From Combretum micranthum (Eukaryota; Streptophyta; Magnoliopsida; Myrtales; Combretaceae), in the NCBI GenBank assembly GCA_024138025.1, contig JAMXBD010001095.1, forward strand, positions 310,001-374,000: a DNA stretch of 64,000 nt. The letters run 5' to 3'. Within the stretch, counting starts at the first letter, position 1. Every line of letters begins with the position of its first letter. Below are positions 12,840 through 24,284 of the stretch, piece after piece. Under the pieces are notes generated by a model. It saw only the letters and a list, made by a program, of their open reading frames with translations, did not search any database and was not told where the DNA came from. Made by a program: the position numbers and the translations under genes.

Positions 12840-13255
12840 AATTGAAATTAATTCCTTAAATAAGGTCAAAATGAAAATAATTACCAATATACCACACCAA
12901 AATCGTATTTTTATCATTGAATATACGAGTAAATAGTATATGCACGTATATCGTGTCTTTAAAACGCGATATACATGTGCATATCGCAACTATAAAACGC
13001 GATATATATTTGACGTACGGAGCAATATCTTGATTATTAATCGCGATATCCGTACAAATACTTATATCGCGATTAATAATCGCGATATTACGATCATAGT
13101 TAAACATTAAATTACAATTCTTTTACGTGATTTTTATATGTAATTGTATATTCTATTTCTTAAACGTGATTTTATAATTCATCCAAACGATATATTGATA
13201 ATTATATTATATAGAGACCTTAGACATTTATTGCCCTCGATATTTTCCTCTATAT
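12840..13255. repeat. repeat region with recurrent CGCGATAT motifs
   Basis: Copies of CGCGATAT or its complement occur at about 12966, 12997, 13042, 13066 and 13081. CpG-containing words are otherwise rare in this AT-rich DNA. The flanking phrase AAAATAATTACCAATATACCAC resembles the ACCAAAATACAAATTA phrases at 45600 and 50270, suggesting a shared repeat superfamily. The overlapping minus-strand frames here have no recognisable domain. Confidence 0.45.
13033..13080. repeat. perfect 17-bp inverted repeat (hairpin)
   Basis: The left arm ATTATTAATCGCGATAT (13033-13049) and right arm ATATCGCGATTAATAAT (13064-13080) are exact reverse complements separated by 14 nt. A further CGCGATAT follows immediately at 13081. 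Confidence 0.95.
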
Positions 13256-13261
13256 CTCATG

Positions 13262-13555
13262 TGGAAAAACAGTGGAGTGCGCAGTCTGGGTGTTTACAGG
13301 CCATAAGGCAGGCCCCGCTCACTGTTACTTTACGGTTACAAAGGCGATGCTCGGCAGTTCGGGTTCGTGCATTATTACGTTCATGTGTGGTGGACTGTGG
13401 CTGCCGGCTGGTGGCTGGTTAGTAAGGACAAAAGCCAGGTGGTCCCTCTCCCTCGTGCTGGTCTGGTCATTCATTGGCCATTGCTCAGAAACCGCGTTAT
13501 CCACATGTTCACCCGCTTTGCTTTTGCGGCGATCCTTTGCGTTAGATTTCCATCA
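13262..13555. other. GC-rich island, function unknown
   Basis: About 290 bp here are visibly GC-richer than anything nearby. Three plus-strand frames overlap through it (13144-13422, 13272-13589, 13367-13564), which is what GC-rich, stop-poor DNA produces by chance. None reads like a known protein. A TTTATAAAAAA box follows at about 13558, so promoter or LTR-type sequence is an alternative. Confidence 0.45.
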
Positions 13556-14089
13556 TCTTTATAAAAAAGAGCTAAAGAATAATATCTAAGTTCTATGTGT
13601 TTTTCCTTTTTTTTTTTTATTAATTTCATATGTAGATTTTAAAATTACTAAATATCAGGATAAAGTTTGAATTTATTAATGATGCATTTAGTATATCGAT
13701 TTGATGTCAGTTTGATATATATTTTAATTAGGTTATTTATAAAAAATAGATTTAAATAAAAAATAAATATTTTTATTTATAAATAAATAAAAAATAACTC
13801 ATACAAATAGGCTGTAAATATTATATATAGCAGAGTTTTTACATGTGAAATTTACTGCATTTATAAAATCACGTTATATACACTCGTTGGTCAAAGAATA
13901 TAAATTAACTAAAGTTAAAAAACTTAACAACCAGAAGTTCTTATAAATATAACAATTAGCAATTTTAAATTTCAGGCAACAATTAAAAAAAAATGCCCAT
14001 GTGATTTATTAACCTTTTTTTCTTATCCTCGTACGAACGAATTTGTTCTTTATAAAACAACCATCAATCATTGGTTATAAAAATATTAT
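13556..14089. other. AT-rich intergenic DNA
   Basis: Nothing recognisable apart from the TATA-like TTTATAAAAAA at its left edge and several poly-A/T tracts. Confidence 0.5.
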
Positions 14090-15370
14090 TAAAAAAAAAA
14101 AAAAGACAAACACCTATCGCCCAATTGAACTCCAAATATGCATACCTAGACATCGCCGTCGGTTTGAAACCGGACTGTTGCGGTTCCAGTTCTAGGAAAT
14201 AGGAATCGAAACCGGAACTAGGAATCCTAATTCTGGTCCAGTTCGAACAGAATCGCTGATTTCCTAACCGGCGAACTTTTTTTTTTTGTGGGCCCTCTAT
14301 TAACTCCAACAACCAACATTAATTAGAAACGAAAAAAAAATTAAGAGAAAAGATGAGTGTTCATCGTAAACAGTTGAAAAAATGTTCAAACAATTACTAT
14401 CGATGCCTGTTAGGTAAAGATTATAATTTTTTAGTAATGTTTAGTGCAATTTAAAAAATTTTTAAAAGTCACTTAACGATAAAATTATACTACATTTAAT
14501 AAATAGTTAATAAGATAAATTTAAAATTATTAAAAGAATAAAACAAAGTCTGATATATATAGAAATGAGTAAGATACATTCAGTTTTTTTTTTTTCAATA
14601 GCTGGAGAAAAAGAATTCATTTTTATTTCAATTTTTAATTTTTATCTCAAAAGTATATACGGATGATTTTGCTGTATACAAAATTTTCTTTAAATTTTTA
14701 TTTTCATTTTCCCGTTCCAAAGTTCGAACGCTTCACGAAGCACACCTTCTAGCTTCCACAACTTCTTTAATTTTTTTTTCTTCCTCATCCATGAGCCTCT
14801 GACACCATTTCGAGTGATATATTTTTCTCCTTTATATAAACTAAAGCTTGGATTTTTATTTTTTTTTTTTTTTGTTTGGCCAAAAGATTTTTTTTCTTAT
14901 AGACTATTCTTAAATTATGGTCCGCATTCTTTTTACTTTTTTTTCTTATTTACATGGGTTCCATAAAATATATGTTTAATATCGTTTGGATCTAAGTAAG
15001 AAAAATTCAATATATAATAATATCGTTATTGTCAAATTATGATATATTAAAATAGGTGGAATTAGGAGTCACCGCATCATGTGGCCAGGTTTTTTTTTTT
15101 TTTTTCCAGAACGGCTTGGTTTCGTTTGGTTCTAAGTAAGAAAGGTTCAATATATAATAACATCCGTTATTGTCAAAATATGATATGTTACAATTGGTGA
15201 ATTATTGAGAATTGACCGTAGCATGTGGCCATTTTTTTTTTTTTGAAGTAGCTTGGAACCAGCCTGGAACCGACAGTTCCTTGTCAATTCTGAAATTGGC
15301 CTGCACGGTTCGATTCCGATCCTGTTTCCGGTTCCAACCTGAACCGTGCAAACCACTATGCGTACCTTAC
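14090..15370. repeat. composite repeat bounded by GGTTCC/GGAACC-rich blocks
   Basis: Blocks dense in GGTTCC, GGAACC and CCGG occur at 14150-14280 and 15245-15350, with AT-rich DNA between. The outer flanks show loosely inverted words (GCATACC on the left against GGTACGC-type on the complement of the right). The structure suggests one non-coding dispersed element of about 1.2 kb. The frames at 14064-14312 and 15147-15409 are by-products of the repeat. Confidence 0.4.
14981..15255. repeat. two-copy tandem duplication, about 138 bp each
   Basis: ATCGTTTGGATCTAAGTAAG (14981) recurs as TTCGTTTGGTTCTAAGTAAG (about 15120). Each is followed by TTCAATATATAATAA, CGTTATTGTCAAA, ATGATAT, GCATGTGGCCA, a long T run and GCTTGG. 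Confidence 0.9.
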
Positions 15371-15433
15371 TCAAAAAGCACTCGATCAAGCAAAATAACT
15401 AGTAAGTAGTAACACATTCCCATTACCATAAAA

Positions 15434-15651
15434 TTGGGTTTGATTGTATTATTTATATTTATTTGAACCTTATTTATATCTTATCTATATCAATAATTTA
15501 TTTGTATCTTATTTATATCTAATGTGTTTGATATATTTATAAATAAAAAAATATATTTTTTATTTGTATCTATTTCTTAATAAACATCTGTTTGAAAATG
15601 ATAAAATTAATATATCAAAACTAAGTAAAAAAATATGAAACATATAGACCC
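15434..15651 (+). mobile_element. MITE-like repeat, family B copy 2
   Basis: Starts with GGGTTTGATTGTATT, continues with repeated TTATTTATATC, TAAATAAAAAAATAT and AAACATCTGTTTGAAAATGAT, and ends GAAACATATAGACCC. The order matches the other family B copies. The left and right ends (GGGTTTG... and ...AGACCC) are partly inverted. Confidence 0.5.
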
Positions 15652-15966
15652 ATCAACAAACTTCCTAGTGTATTATTCTGTTTTATTTAGGAAAGCATGA
15701 AAACTAATGTCCCTTTTTGTAATTTTCCCCCTTTTTAAACCACCACCGATAGAGTAGTAGGTGGAAACATTAAATAAATGGAATTGGATTTAACTATATT
15801 GATTCGAGATGTAAAATCTAGAACAGAATTGGTGGAAATTATTTGAGGACTTATAGCATAGTTCAAAAACTGGCCTAAAATGTTTTAATTGATTTGTGGA
15901 TTGATCAAATCCTTTTTTCCCCTCTCCATGAAGAAAATACTTCTAAATTTCCAAGATATGAATTTG
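15652..15966. other. intergenic DNA, nothing recognised
   Basis: No gene, RNA or recognised repeat is visible. Confidence 0.5.
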
Positions 15967-16345
15967 TTAAGTACCAAGTCTAAAAAAGAGTTCAATCTAA
16001 AGAGAGAGCCCAACCCAAAAGACTATCCAATCAGGTGAGAAACCTCCAAGCGTAAATAACCGATATGGAATCATAACATTGTCCACCCCTTAAGAAGCCA
16101 ACGCCCTCAGTTGCTCACTCCAAGCGATCCACTCTAGACTGCTTTATCCTAGCTTTTTTTGCTAAGTAGTCCTTTTCAAATCACCCCTTTCGTTGCACCG
16201 ATCCTCTCAACGAGAACATCAAATATTAAGCACTAAGTTCGAAAAGAAGCCTAACCCAAAAGACTAGCCTATCGAGTGGGAGAGTCATATGAGCTTAAGT
16301 ATCATTTCATAATTTCTTGTGGAACTAGTATGGGATCGTAACAGA
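15967..16345. repeat. dispersed repeat with duplicated AACCCAAAAGACTA blocks
   Basis: The phrase CCCAACCCAAAAGACTA (about 16009) recurs as CCTAACCCAAAAGACTA (about 16249). Each is preceded by an AAGT-C/T-AAAA-AG phrase and followed by a GAG-rich line. The segment ends near GGGATCGTAAC. It is non-coding, and an LTR fragment is possible but unproven. Confidence 0.4.
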
Positions 16346-17639
16346 ATTTTATTTAATAAAGCATATTGGGATAATATCATATAAAATATTAATAAAATGT
16401 AAACCAATAGAAGCAAGTATATGGAGGTTCAGAATGAAAATGAACACATTTCCTACAGAAGGACGGATGACATAAAACTAAGAAAAACAATTATGGAATC
16501 AAACCTGACTCTAAAAGAGATCTTGCATTGAGATGAAAAACAAGACAAAGCAAAAATAATAATGATAATAATAATAATAATTTAGAAAATATGACTCCAA
16601 TGTTGATGGAAAAATGATTGGCTTTATTATGACACCTTTAATTATAGTAGCCATGCAGCGAAAATGGTCATCATGCCATTTGATTCAAGAGCAAGCTCCG
16701 AGATATAATCAAGGCAAGGCTATTCCTAATTTTGTTAGAATAAGAAACCTTTAAAAGTGAGAGATATAGAATAACAAATATATAGATTTGCTCTATTACA
16801 AGCTAGTTAGCATTAAAGCATAAATTTTTTTCAATTGTCCATGTTGATCATCATACTAAAGTTCGATATTCTTTCATGCATTCAAAAAAATATGGTCAGC
16901 TCAATTAAAAAGTTGTTGTTGTACATATATCATGTTGATAGAATCAATGTTTAGATAGGAATTCAAATAAAGTATTGATGTTTTAATTGATGTTAAAAAG
17001 GAGATTAACGTTTTAAGTGGGTAACAAATAAACACAAAAAAAAAATTATCCTTTATCTATACTATTTATATAACGTTGATTTCCTTTCTTTAACTATTTA
17101 AAATATTAATACCTTATTTACATCACTTTCTATAACGTTACAAACTTTTTCTAACCACTTAAAGCATTGTAGATTATTTAATTTACATCCAAATATTGAT
17201 ATATTTTAATGTAATTTACTCACTAGTAATATAATATAGCTTATTGAGCTTTTTGGTGAAATCCAACAACCACATAGGAAACTTTCATAACCGGACTAAC
17301 GAACTAACTCTTAAAATTATGCATTCATGTGCCTTTAATATAGGTTTCCACGTAATTATTGCATGCAAAGATGCATATGTCATGCAAAAAATGCTTAGAG
17401 CCCTATATTGCAGCCTAATGGGCAAAATAAGAATGGCTTTACTAGTTGCACTCTAAGATGAAAGTCCATCCCATAGTCCTATGAATCCAATTATCCAAGT
17501 GTGATGCATATTAGTAGGTAGGATTTAATTGTTATCATTAGATTAAATAGATCAATTTTTCATTCTAGAAGGTCTTTTGCATATGAAAAGGGTTTCCCCT
17601 AAAAGTTTCTCTTTCTACTTTCTTCCTCTAAACTTGTTA
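16346..17639. other. AT-rich intergenic DNA
   Basis: Nothing recognisable except an AAT/AATG trinucleotide run at about 16555-16582. The frame at 17244-17456 shows no domain. Confidence 0.5.
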
Positions 17640-18190
17640 TGTATTGTGTGACAGGCTAAACATAGATCCTTTGCATGTTCCAAGAATACCAAGTAACATA
17701 TAGAAAGGTAATTGGGCAAAAGTCCCATGACAAGCAATACAAGATCACGAGTCATCACTAAAGGAGATCGATGATAAGGAAGGTTGCATTATCGAGCAAA
17801 GGGCTCAATTAAAGGATAAGTTTATGTCACTTGGTGTTAAGCTTGGGAAAGCATGGTTGCACACTTCAAAGGGTGAAGGAAGGGTTTGAAGAGTCATTGG
17901 ACCACACAAAGAAAATAGAGGAGAATTTATATAAGGAGTAGGAGAGGATTCTTAACCACACCATAAAAAACCTATAGGCACAAGATGGTGGCCTTTAAGA
18001 CAAAAGGAAAACCTATGGCCCAAATCAGTAAGTTTAAAGTCAAAATAGTAAAGTTGGAGGAAAGAACGGATGCATTGATAATAATCCTAAGTCAATAGAT
18101 AAGGGAACTCAAGAACTCTAAAAGTGGGAAGAAGGGTTTTCTGCTTAATTGTGAAGAGAAAAGGAGGAGGAGGAGGAGGAGCATGTAAAA
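17640..18190 (+). other. possible degenerate coding remnant
   Basis: This stretch is less AT-biased and gives Lys/Glu-rich, helix-like peptide in changing frames, but stops interrupt every frame. It ends in a GGA trinucleotide run (about 18160-18182). No family is recognisable. It could be a decayed transposon gag-like or coiled-coil sequence, or coincidence. Confidence 0.2.
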
Positions 18191-20771
18191 CCACACGTGA
18201 ATTAAATTAATTACTAAATGCAACAATAATTTACACATCAATTATAGTAATGCAAAAGATTGTTTAAGATGAGGGCAACTAGTACAAGCACACCTAGCAT
18301 CCTCAACATCGAAAATAGATCACATGTTTAATCAATATATTGATCTCAAAGTCTAAGTTTCGATCATGACACAAGAAAAACCATCTTTTGCTAGGCTCAT
18401 TGTCTATATTAGGCATGAAAAGCCCTAAACTCTTACCTTTTGGCGCCTACCTTGATGAAATAATTAAAACTATAGCGATATACCAAATTGCTTGAACTCG
18501 CAAGCCTGATTCATGTTGATCTCAATCCTACCACGTCCATAATTGAAAAAAAAAAATCCTACCATATCAATGATTTGTCTATCTATAACATGGTGGCGAC
18601 AATGCCTAAACTTTAGTTCCTCCAAACCCAAGTGACCAACACACAATAGGTGGCAAACATTTAATTTATGACCTGTTTATTCAAATATGAACCATGATGT
18701 ATGCACAATTATTAGCACAATTTTATTTTAATATGAAGTCTGATATGCATCATGTTTATTAACTATTCCTAACATAGACAACAAGTAAAAAGTTGAATTG
18801 TCACTCAATTGCACTTGTTTGTCCATAAATCAATAGCATATATTTTGTTATTCTAACAGAGCTTATAATGACGATGAGTATTTTAAATCTTGTTTGATTT
18901 ATTTTTTTTTTACTGCCAACAGGTTAAAATTAAGGTCTAAGGAGGTTTCTCGTTAGTTCACAATAGGTTATGGAAGTGTTTCAAACAAAAATTATGGCAA
19001 CATAGGGGGATAAAGTTGATCAAGGAGCGAACAAAATGGCTAAGTAGGTTGCAAAAAGCACAGATTCAATCAACGACACATAAAAAATAATTCACCACTA
19101 AACTTAAGTGGCCAAGCCAACCACATTGAAAAGTGATCAACTTCCCAAGTTGTAGCCTGATTTCACTTCACTTTCCACTTTTATGTATGTTTTTTTCCAA
19201 AATTCGTTATAGGGTTTGGTTTTAGGTCTTATAGGATTGTTTTATTAATTTAGAATTCAAGAGAATCAATTGAATTGTTGTTATTGTTTTTTCAATATCT
19301 ATGCCATCATTACTAATCTACAGTTTCAAAGCATGGACAATCAAAGACTAAATTTTTATCGACTAGCTCCTAATCTCATTCATAGATTTATATCATCACT
19401 AGTTTTGCTTGAAAATTTGTCCTATTAATCATTTATTTTATGAATCTATGATCATATTACAGTTTTTAGTGATTTTACATTTAGATTTCGATGTGGATAT
19501 GGTTAGAGTTTGGTATATGATTTTGATTTCATAAGTTTGATAGTATTTTTAGGGTTTGATCTGTTATACAAATTTATAATAAATAGATTATATATGTGTG
19601 TTTGGTAAAGAAAATAAAATTGTTTTTTTAAAAAAAGAAAATCCTACTAATAAATATTTAAAAAACAATCTTATAAATATGATACATAAGATCATGTTTT
19701 AGAAACGCGATTTAATTTATCAAGAAATCATTATTTGACACAATTTTAAATATGATAAAAACATTAAAAATTCTTCTTGAAAACATGATATCCTAAGTGA
19801 ATTGAAATCCCTATTTTTAAAACACGATTTTTAATGATTTTTCAAAAGTTGGATTCGCAGAATTTTTCTTTTTAAATACAGTCTTTTTTTTTTTTCCCTT
19901 AATTCTATGTGTACATGTTTTTACAACATGTTTAATTATCCTTGTTCATTTAAATACTAGTATATGGGGCATTGATTTTATTTACTTTGATCGCCTCCGA
20001 AGAATAATTCAAGATAACCAGTTGACCGACAAGCTTATCCCAAGGGCATCTATGGCGCTTACAAAAAATCAAAAAGTGGGTAGGCAAGATATTTTGTTTT
20101 ACTCATTTTAATTCGTTAAAGACAAAATAGATCACATAAATAAACAAAGTGAAAAAGAGAGAGAGAGAGAGAGAGATCTTTTTGAATATGGGTGGCTTTA
20201 GCTATGAGCCATAACTTGGAAAGAAGGTTATGGATAACATGGGAACCAATTTGAGAGGCGCTTGATGTCGCTGCTTGGAACTTGGAATATCAAGTTGCTT
20301 ATTCGCATCTTCAACACACGCATGTTCTTGGGCAGAACATGTACCTCGAAACTACTCGATGTCAAGTTGATGGTTCGAGTTCAAATTGTTCGAATAGTTT
20401 AACTAGTTAATTTGATAATGAATCGCTTGATTAAGTCATGAATTAAATTGAGATTAAGTTGAATTTAAATATTATTTGAGTTGAAATGTAATTTTAGGTT
20501 CAACATTATTTTACTTAAAAATGATGATTATGTTTTAGATAGATGAGATGAAACGAAAATTAGCTTAATGAAACACTGCAGGCCACTTTGTTAAATCTCC
20601 AAACAAGAACGATTAGGATGGGCAACATATCGTCAAAAACATCAAACGTGTTAACAAGTAAAAATTTTCCTTTTTTGTGAGATTGAAAACATAGAAGTGC
20701 ATGAGTTTACTTGAAGGTTTGATAGGTATTTGGCTTAGTTCTTCCAAACTCGCAGCGGATCAACCTTTAGT
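18191..20771. other. AT-rich intergenic DNA
   Basis: No gene is recognised. There is a GA microsatellite at about 20156-20176. The stretch 20350-20540 carries TTCGAGTT/TTGAGTT words that may be a decayed family D repeat, but its ends are not definable. Confidence 0.45.
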
Positions 20772-20926
20772 GTACGTTTGTATTGTGTGATTTTAATATG
20801 TACCTATTTGATCTGTTTAATTTATTTGTAAGTAAAAATATTTGTTTTTTATCAGTTGTTTCTTGACAAATATTTGTTTAAAAATAAGATGTCAAAACAT
20901 CTAGAATAAAATGAAACAAACAGACA
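20772..20926 (+). mobile_element. MITE-like repeat, family B copy 3
   Basis: One of the clearest family B copies. It begins GTACGTTTGTATTGTG, contains GATCTGTTTAATTTATTTGT and AAGTAAAAATATTTGTTTTT, then GACAAATATTTGTTTAAAAA, and ends ATGAAACAAACAGAC. The end GTCTGTTTG on the complement matches the left end in inverted orientation. Confidence 0.6.
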
Positions 20927-22026
20927 TGGTAGCTAGTGGAGGATGCGATAACAATAATAGTGGGCAAATATGAGCTTTTCTTTTGTATAATTTCTATGAT
21001 ATTATTTACATTAAATATATATTTGATAAATATATTTTGTACCAATTAAACTCTTTGATAATGATACTTTATTAAATCAATTGTTTTAATCCAATCAAAA
21101 GTTGGCACATGTTAAATTTTAATAGAACTTTTAATGGTGTTAATGGAAAGACTAAGGCTTCAAAAAAACTAAGAACCCAAATAAAAATAATAATAAAAGG
21201 TTAAGAAATAACAATCAAATCTAAAAACTAAATTTGAACATTTTTTTCCTTTTTTTTTAACTTTTTTAATTAAGGCAGGTGTCAAACTAAAAGTGCAGCT
21301 GTTTTACATTTATTGTATTCATTTATAAAGTTTTAAATACAAAAGTTTTTTCAAAATAAATATCAACAGAATTCGGAATCCAAAAGAGGATAAATAGCAA
21401 AATACCTATTGACATATACTTAATGGAAATAGACAACAATAGGGATACGCAGCAGCTATTAGTCATTGCAGCCCATTGCGAGATGCATGATAAGCCACTA
21501 CAACTAGAGCTTTATTTTTATGTTTTTTCTTCTCCCTTTCAACTCCAAAAACTACAGCTTGTAAACTAAAATTTGGTCCAAGGCAAACACAGCCACTTAG
21601 CATTAACTTATAAGTCCATTTTAAACCATGATTTTGTAGAAAGATTATCTATATCTAAAAAGCTTAGTCCTTCATGCATTCATGTATAATAAAATCAATT
21701 ATTTAGTTTTGGTGTGTTGAATAGTTTACATCTATTGAGTATTGATGTATAAATAGATATGTTTATTTTTTTTCAAGTTATCTAAATGTGACTTTTGTTT
21801 TTCCAAATGATATCTATGGTATGTTTAGTAAATGAGAATAAAACGAAATGGAATCAGGGTTTCAGATTTGCTTCTTTTTTTGTATTTGGAAGCTTTCTTA
21901 GGAAATAAAATCCTACTACCACACAAGCAAAAAAAAAAATCAATTATGCCTTCTAAACATATTCCATTGCACTCTATATTAATAGAATTATATAATTATA
22001 TCATTTAACATCTATATTTATTCATA
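20927..22026. other. AT-rich intergenic DNA
   Basis: No recognisable feature is present. Confidence 0.5.
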
Positions 22027-22414
22027 GGGTAAATTATACTTAAAAGTCATAATGTTTAGGATAAGTTCATTTTTGTCACAACATTTCGAAAAGTTTAAAA
22101 GAGGTCACAACGTTTGGAAAAATGTCCTCTGAGATTTGATTAAATATTTTTCATATTAATACATGTCAATAAGGCCTTAAAAGAAGGCTTTTTTAAGTTT
22201 TAACTAAATATTTTTCTTAGTGGTAAGTGCCAATGGTGATCTTAATTGACTTACATTTATAAATGTTGTGACCTTTTTTTTAAATCACTCAAAAACATTG
22301 TGTTATAAAATGAATTTAGTCACTAAAAATTGCGATCTATTTTTAACTTTTTGAAATATTGTAACCTAAAATAAATTTATTCTCAGACTTTATGACATTC
22401 CAGTATAATTTATC
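22027..22414. mobile_element. MITE-like repeat, family C copy 1
   Basis: The ends are inverted: GGGTAAATTATACTTAAAAGTCATAATG on the left is mirrored by TTATGACATTCCAGTATAATTTATC on the right. The interior repeats AACGTTTG- and TTGTGACCTTTTTTT-type words in both orientations. A second copy lies at 48852-49160. There is no coding content. Confidence 0.55.
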
Positions 22415-24192
22415 TTTTATTAATACGAGTATTTTTTGATAAATCTTATTATATACTTATTTTTTTATTTTATTTCATAAATATATCTAAATAAAAAAAA
22501 CCCAACATGTCATTCTCTTATTTATTCCTTTTTAATGTTATTCCATTTTATTCTTTCAATTGAAATCTATTTCACTCGAGAGATTCTTGCATATCAACCA
22601 TAGCCGAGCACAGGGGAATATTCCATTGGCGCTCTAATAAGTAACACCCGATTCCCTACCAATTGAATAACATGGTTAGGCAAAATAGATGCTTAAACAG
22701 ATAGCCGCCAAAGTACGGGGCAAAAAAATCGTATAGCACCGCCACGGAACGGAGTGGTAGAAAACGACAATGCCCTCCCCTGCTAGCCCATGTGCAAAGC
22801 ACATGCTTTCTGATCCTTCCTTCCTTTTCACTTTTTCCCCCATCAAAATAGATTGATGCTCTTCTATTTTTTTCCTTATTATGATAAACATGAATGCAAA
22901 AAATGCATATTTAGAAAAACTGGAAATTTGACAACTCAAACCATCTTACAGTACTGGACTTTGGGGGAAAGTAAAACAAAAAACTTGGCCAGGTGTTCTG
23001 CCCCTATAATGATAATGAAATGCGTTTTATTTTATTTTATATTATTTTATGTTCTTCTAGTAGTAGAGAAATATAAACAGATTAAATATAATTTAAAAGC
23101 ATGAGATTAAGGGTTGAACACAAGTTCATTTTGAAATTTCAAAGCTCACTGGGGTTCTTGAGTTATCAATTAAAATTTATATGAAATTTATTTTTAAACT
23201 CAAATAATTTGATAAAACTTAATATATATTTAAACTCAACTCAACTTCCTATCCAATAATGAGCTTATGAGGGAGCCTTGGTTTCATAAGTTGCTCATCC
23301 ATCTTCTACTCAAGATTGGTGGGAATCCGTTAAATTAATTATAAAAGATCAATATAAAAATATTATTAAGGTTTCAAATACAATAAAAATTGATTGAGCC
23401 ATTTAATAATACAAGACAAGTTAAAACCAAAAGACCATAGAATTTTCCTTAAATTATATCAACACTAAACAATAAATTGTACAATGAATAACAAAAAGAA
23501 AAAAAGAGAATAAGAAGTGATTGGGTAATATCACATCAATTCACATTATTTAACACTTACTTATGTTTAGCACAAGGGAATAAAATGAAAAAGGAAATAT
23601 AATGGAAAAGGTAATAATAGAACTTTTTTAATCTTTTATAAATATATATTGGTCAAAGTATTCCTTCAAAAATATTTAAATAAACGATGGCCACATTCTT
23701 TTTTTTTATACAAAAAAGACCAATAAGCATAACGTGATCACTCATTTGTCTGTCTCAATGATAAATAAGCACTAATATTTTTAAAATAAATAATAAAATG
23801 TCCATAATTTTAAGAAAAAATATTTTCATATAAAAAATTACATGTATTTATACGCTACTAATTATTAATCATCCTTTGATCTCTCTTTCCTCGCCAATTT
23901 TGAGAGAACGGACACCCGTGAAACAAAAAAAATACCATCCACCCATTTAAACCAACCAAAATTAAATTTTCAATTTTGTTTTTCCAATTTTCTTCCCTCC
24001 CCACGGTATTTACCCTTCCTCGCTTTGTGTATTTTCCAAAAAAAAAAAAAAAAAAACTCCGTAGGTATTATTTGTCAATATAATATATGCGTGACTGATA
24101 TCATCCACTCGATATTTTTACTCTGCAAAAGATAATTACCGTGGGCGTTAAATTATTTAATAACTCTTCCTCCACCACCCCTCTGCTCTTTT
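22415..24192. other. upstream region of the expansin gene
   Basis: Mostly AT-rich. A less AT-biased patch at about 22560-22830 holds two overlapping short frames (22676-22939 minus, 22853-23104 plus) with no recognisable domain. The last 300 bp become C/T-rich approaching the gene, as is common for plant core promoters. A weak family D-like patch lies near 23110-23250. Confidence 0.45.
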
Positions 24193-24200
24193 CATAAATA
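24193..24200 (+). promoter_or_regulatory. TATA-like box of the expansin gene
   Basis: CATAAATA lies 85 nt upstream of the expansin start codon in otherwise C/T-rich DNA. That would put transcription start near 24225-24230 and give a leader of about 55-60 nt. This is an inference from spacing only. Confidence 0.5.
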
Positions 24201-24250
24201 CCCGTTCGTCTCCTGCCAATCCCCTCTTCACACACCATCCCACATCTCTA

Positions 24251-24270
24251 CTCTCTCTCTCTCTCTCTCT
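24251..24270 (+). repeat. CT repeat in the expansin 5' leader
   Basis: Ten CT dinucleotides lie 14 nt upstream of the ATG. Pyrimidine-rich CT leaders are common in plant genes. This one is also a microsatellite that may vary in length between individuals. Confidence 0.85.
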
Positions 24271-24284
24271 ATCCCCCAATTAAA

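Noticed and set aside
13144..13589. Three overlapping plus-strand frames as a possible gene
   Set aside because: All three frames are open through the same GC-rich island and none resembles a known protein; stop-poor composition explains them.
15300..15350. tRNA B-box-like GGTTCGATTCC
   Set aside because: It lies in a GGTTCC-rich repeat with no A box, acceptor stem or anticodon arm around it.
17640..18190. A coiled-coil-like gene
   Set aside because: Every frame is interrupted and no family is recognisable; it is kept only as a low-confidence remnant.
22676..23104. Overlapping frames upstream of the expansin gene
   Set aside because: They overlap on opposite strands without domains, splice context or composition bias typical of the two real genes.
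23751..23756. TGTCTC auxin-response-like hexamer upstream of expansin
   Set aside because: A single hexamer 530 bp upstream is expected by chance at this length, so no regulatory claim is made.
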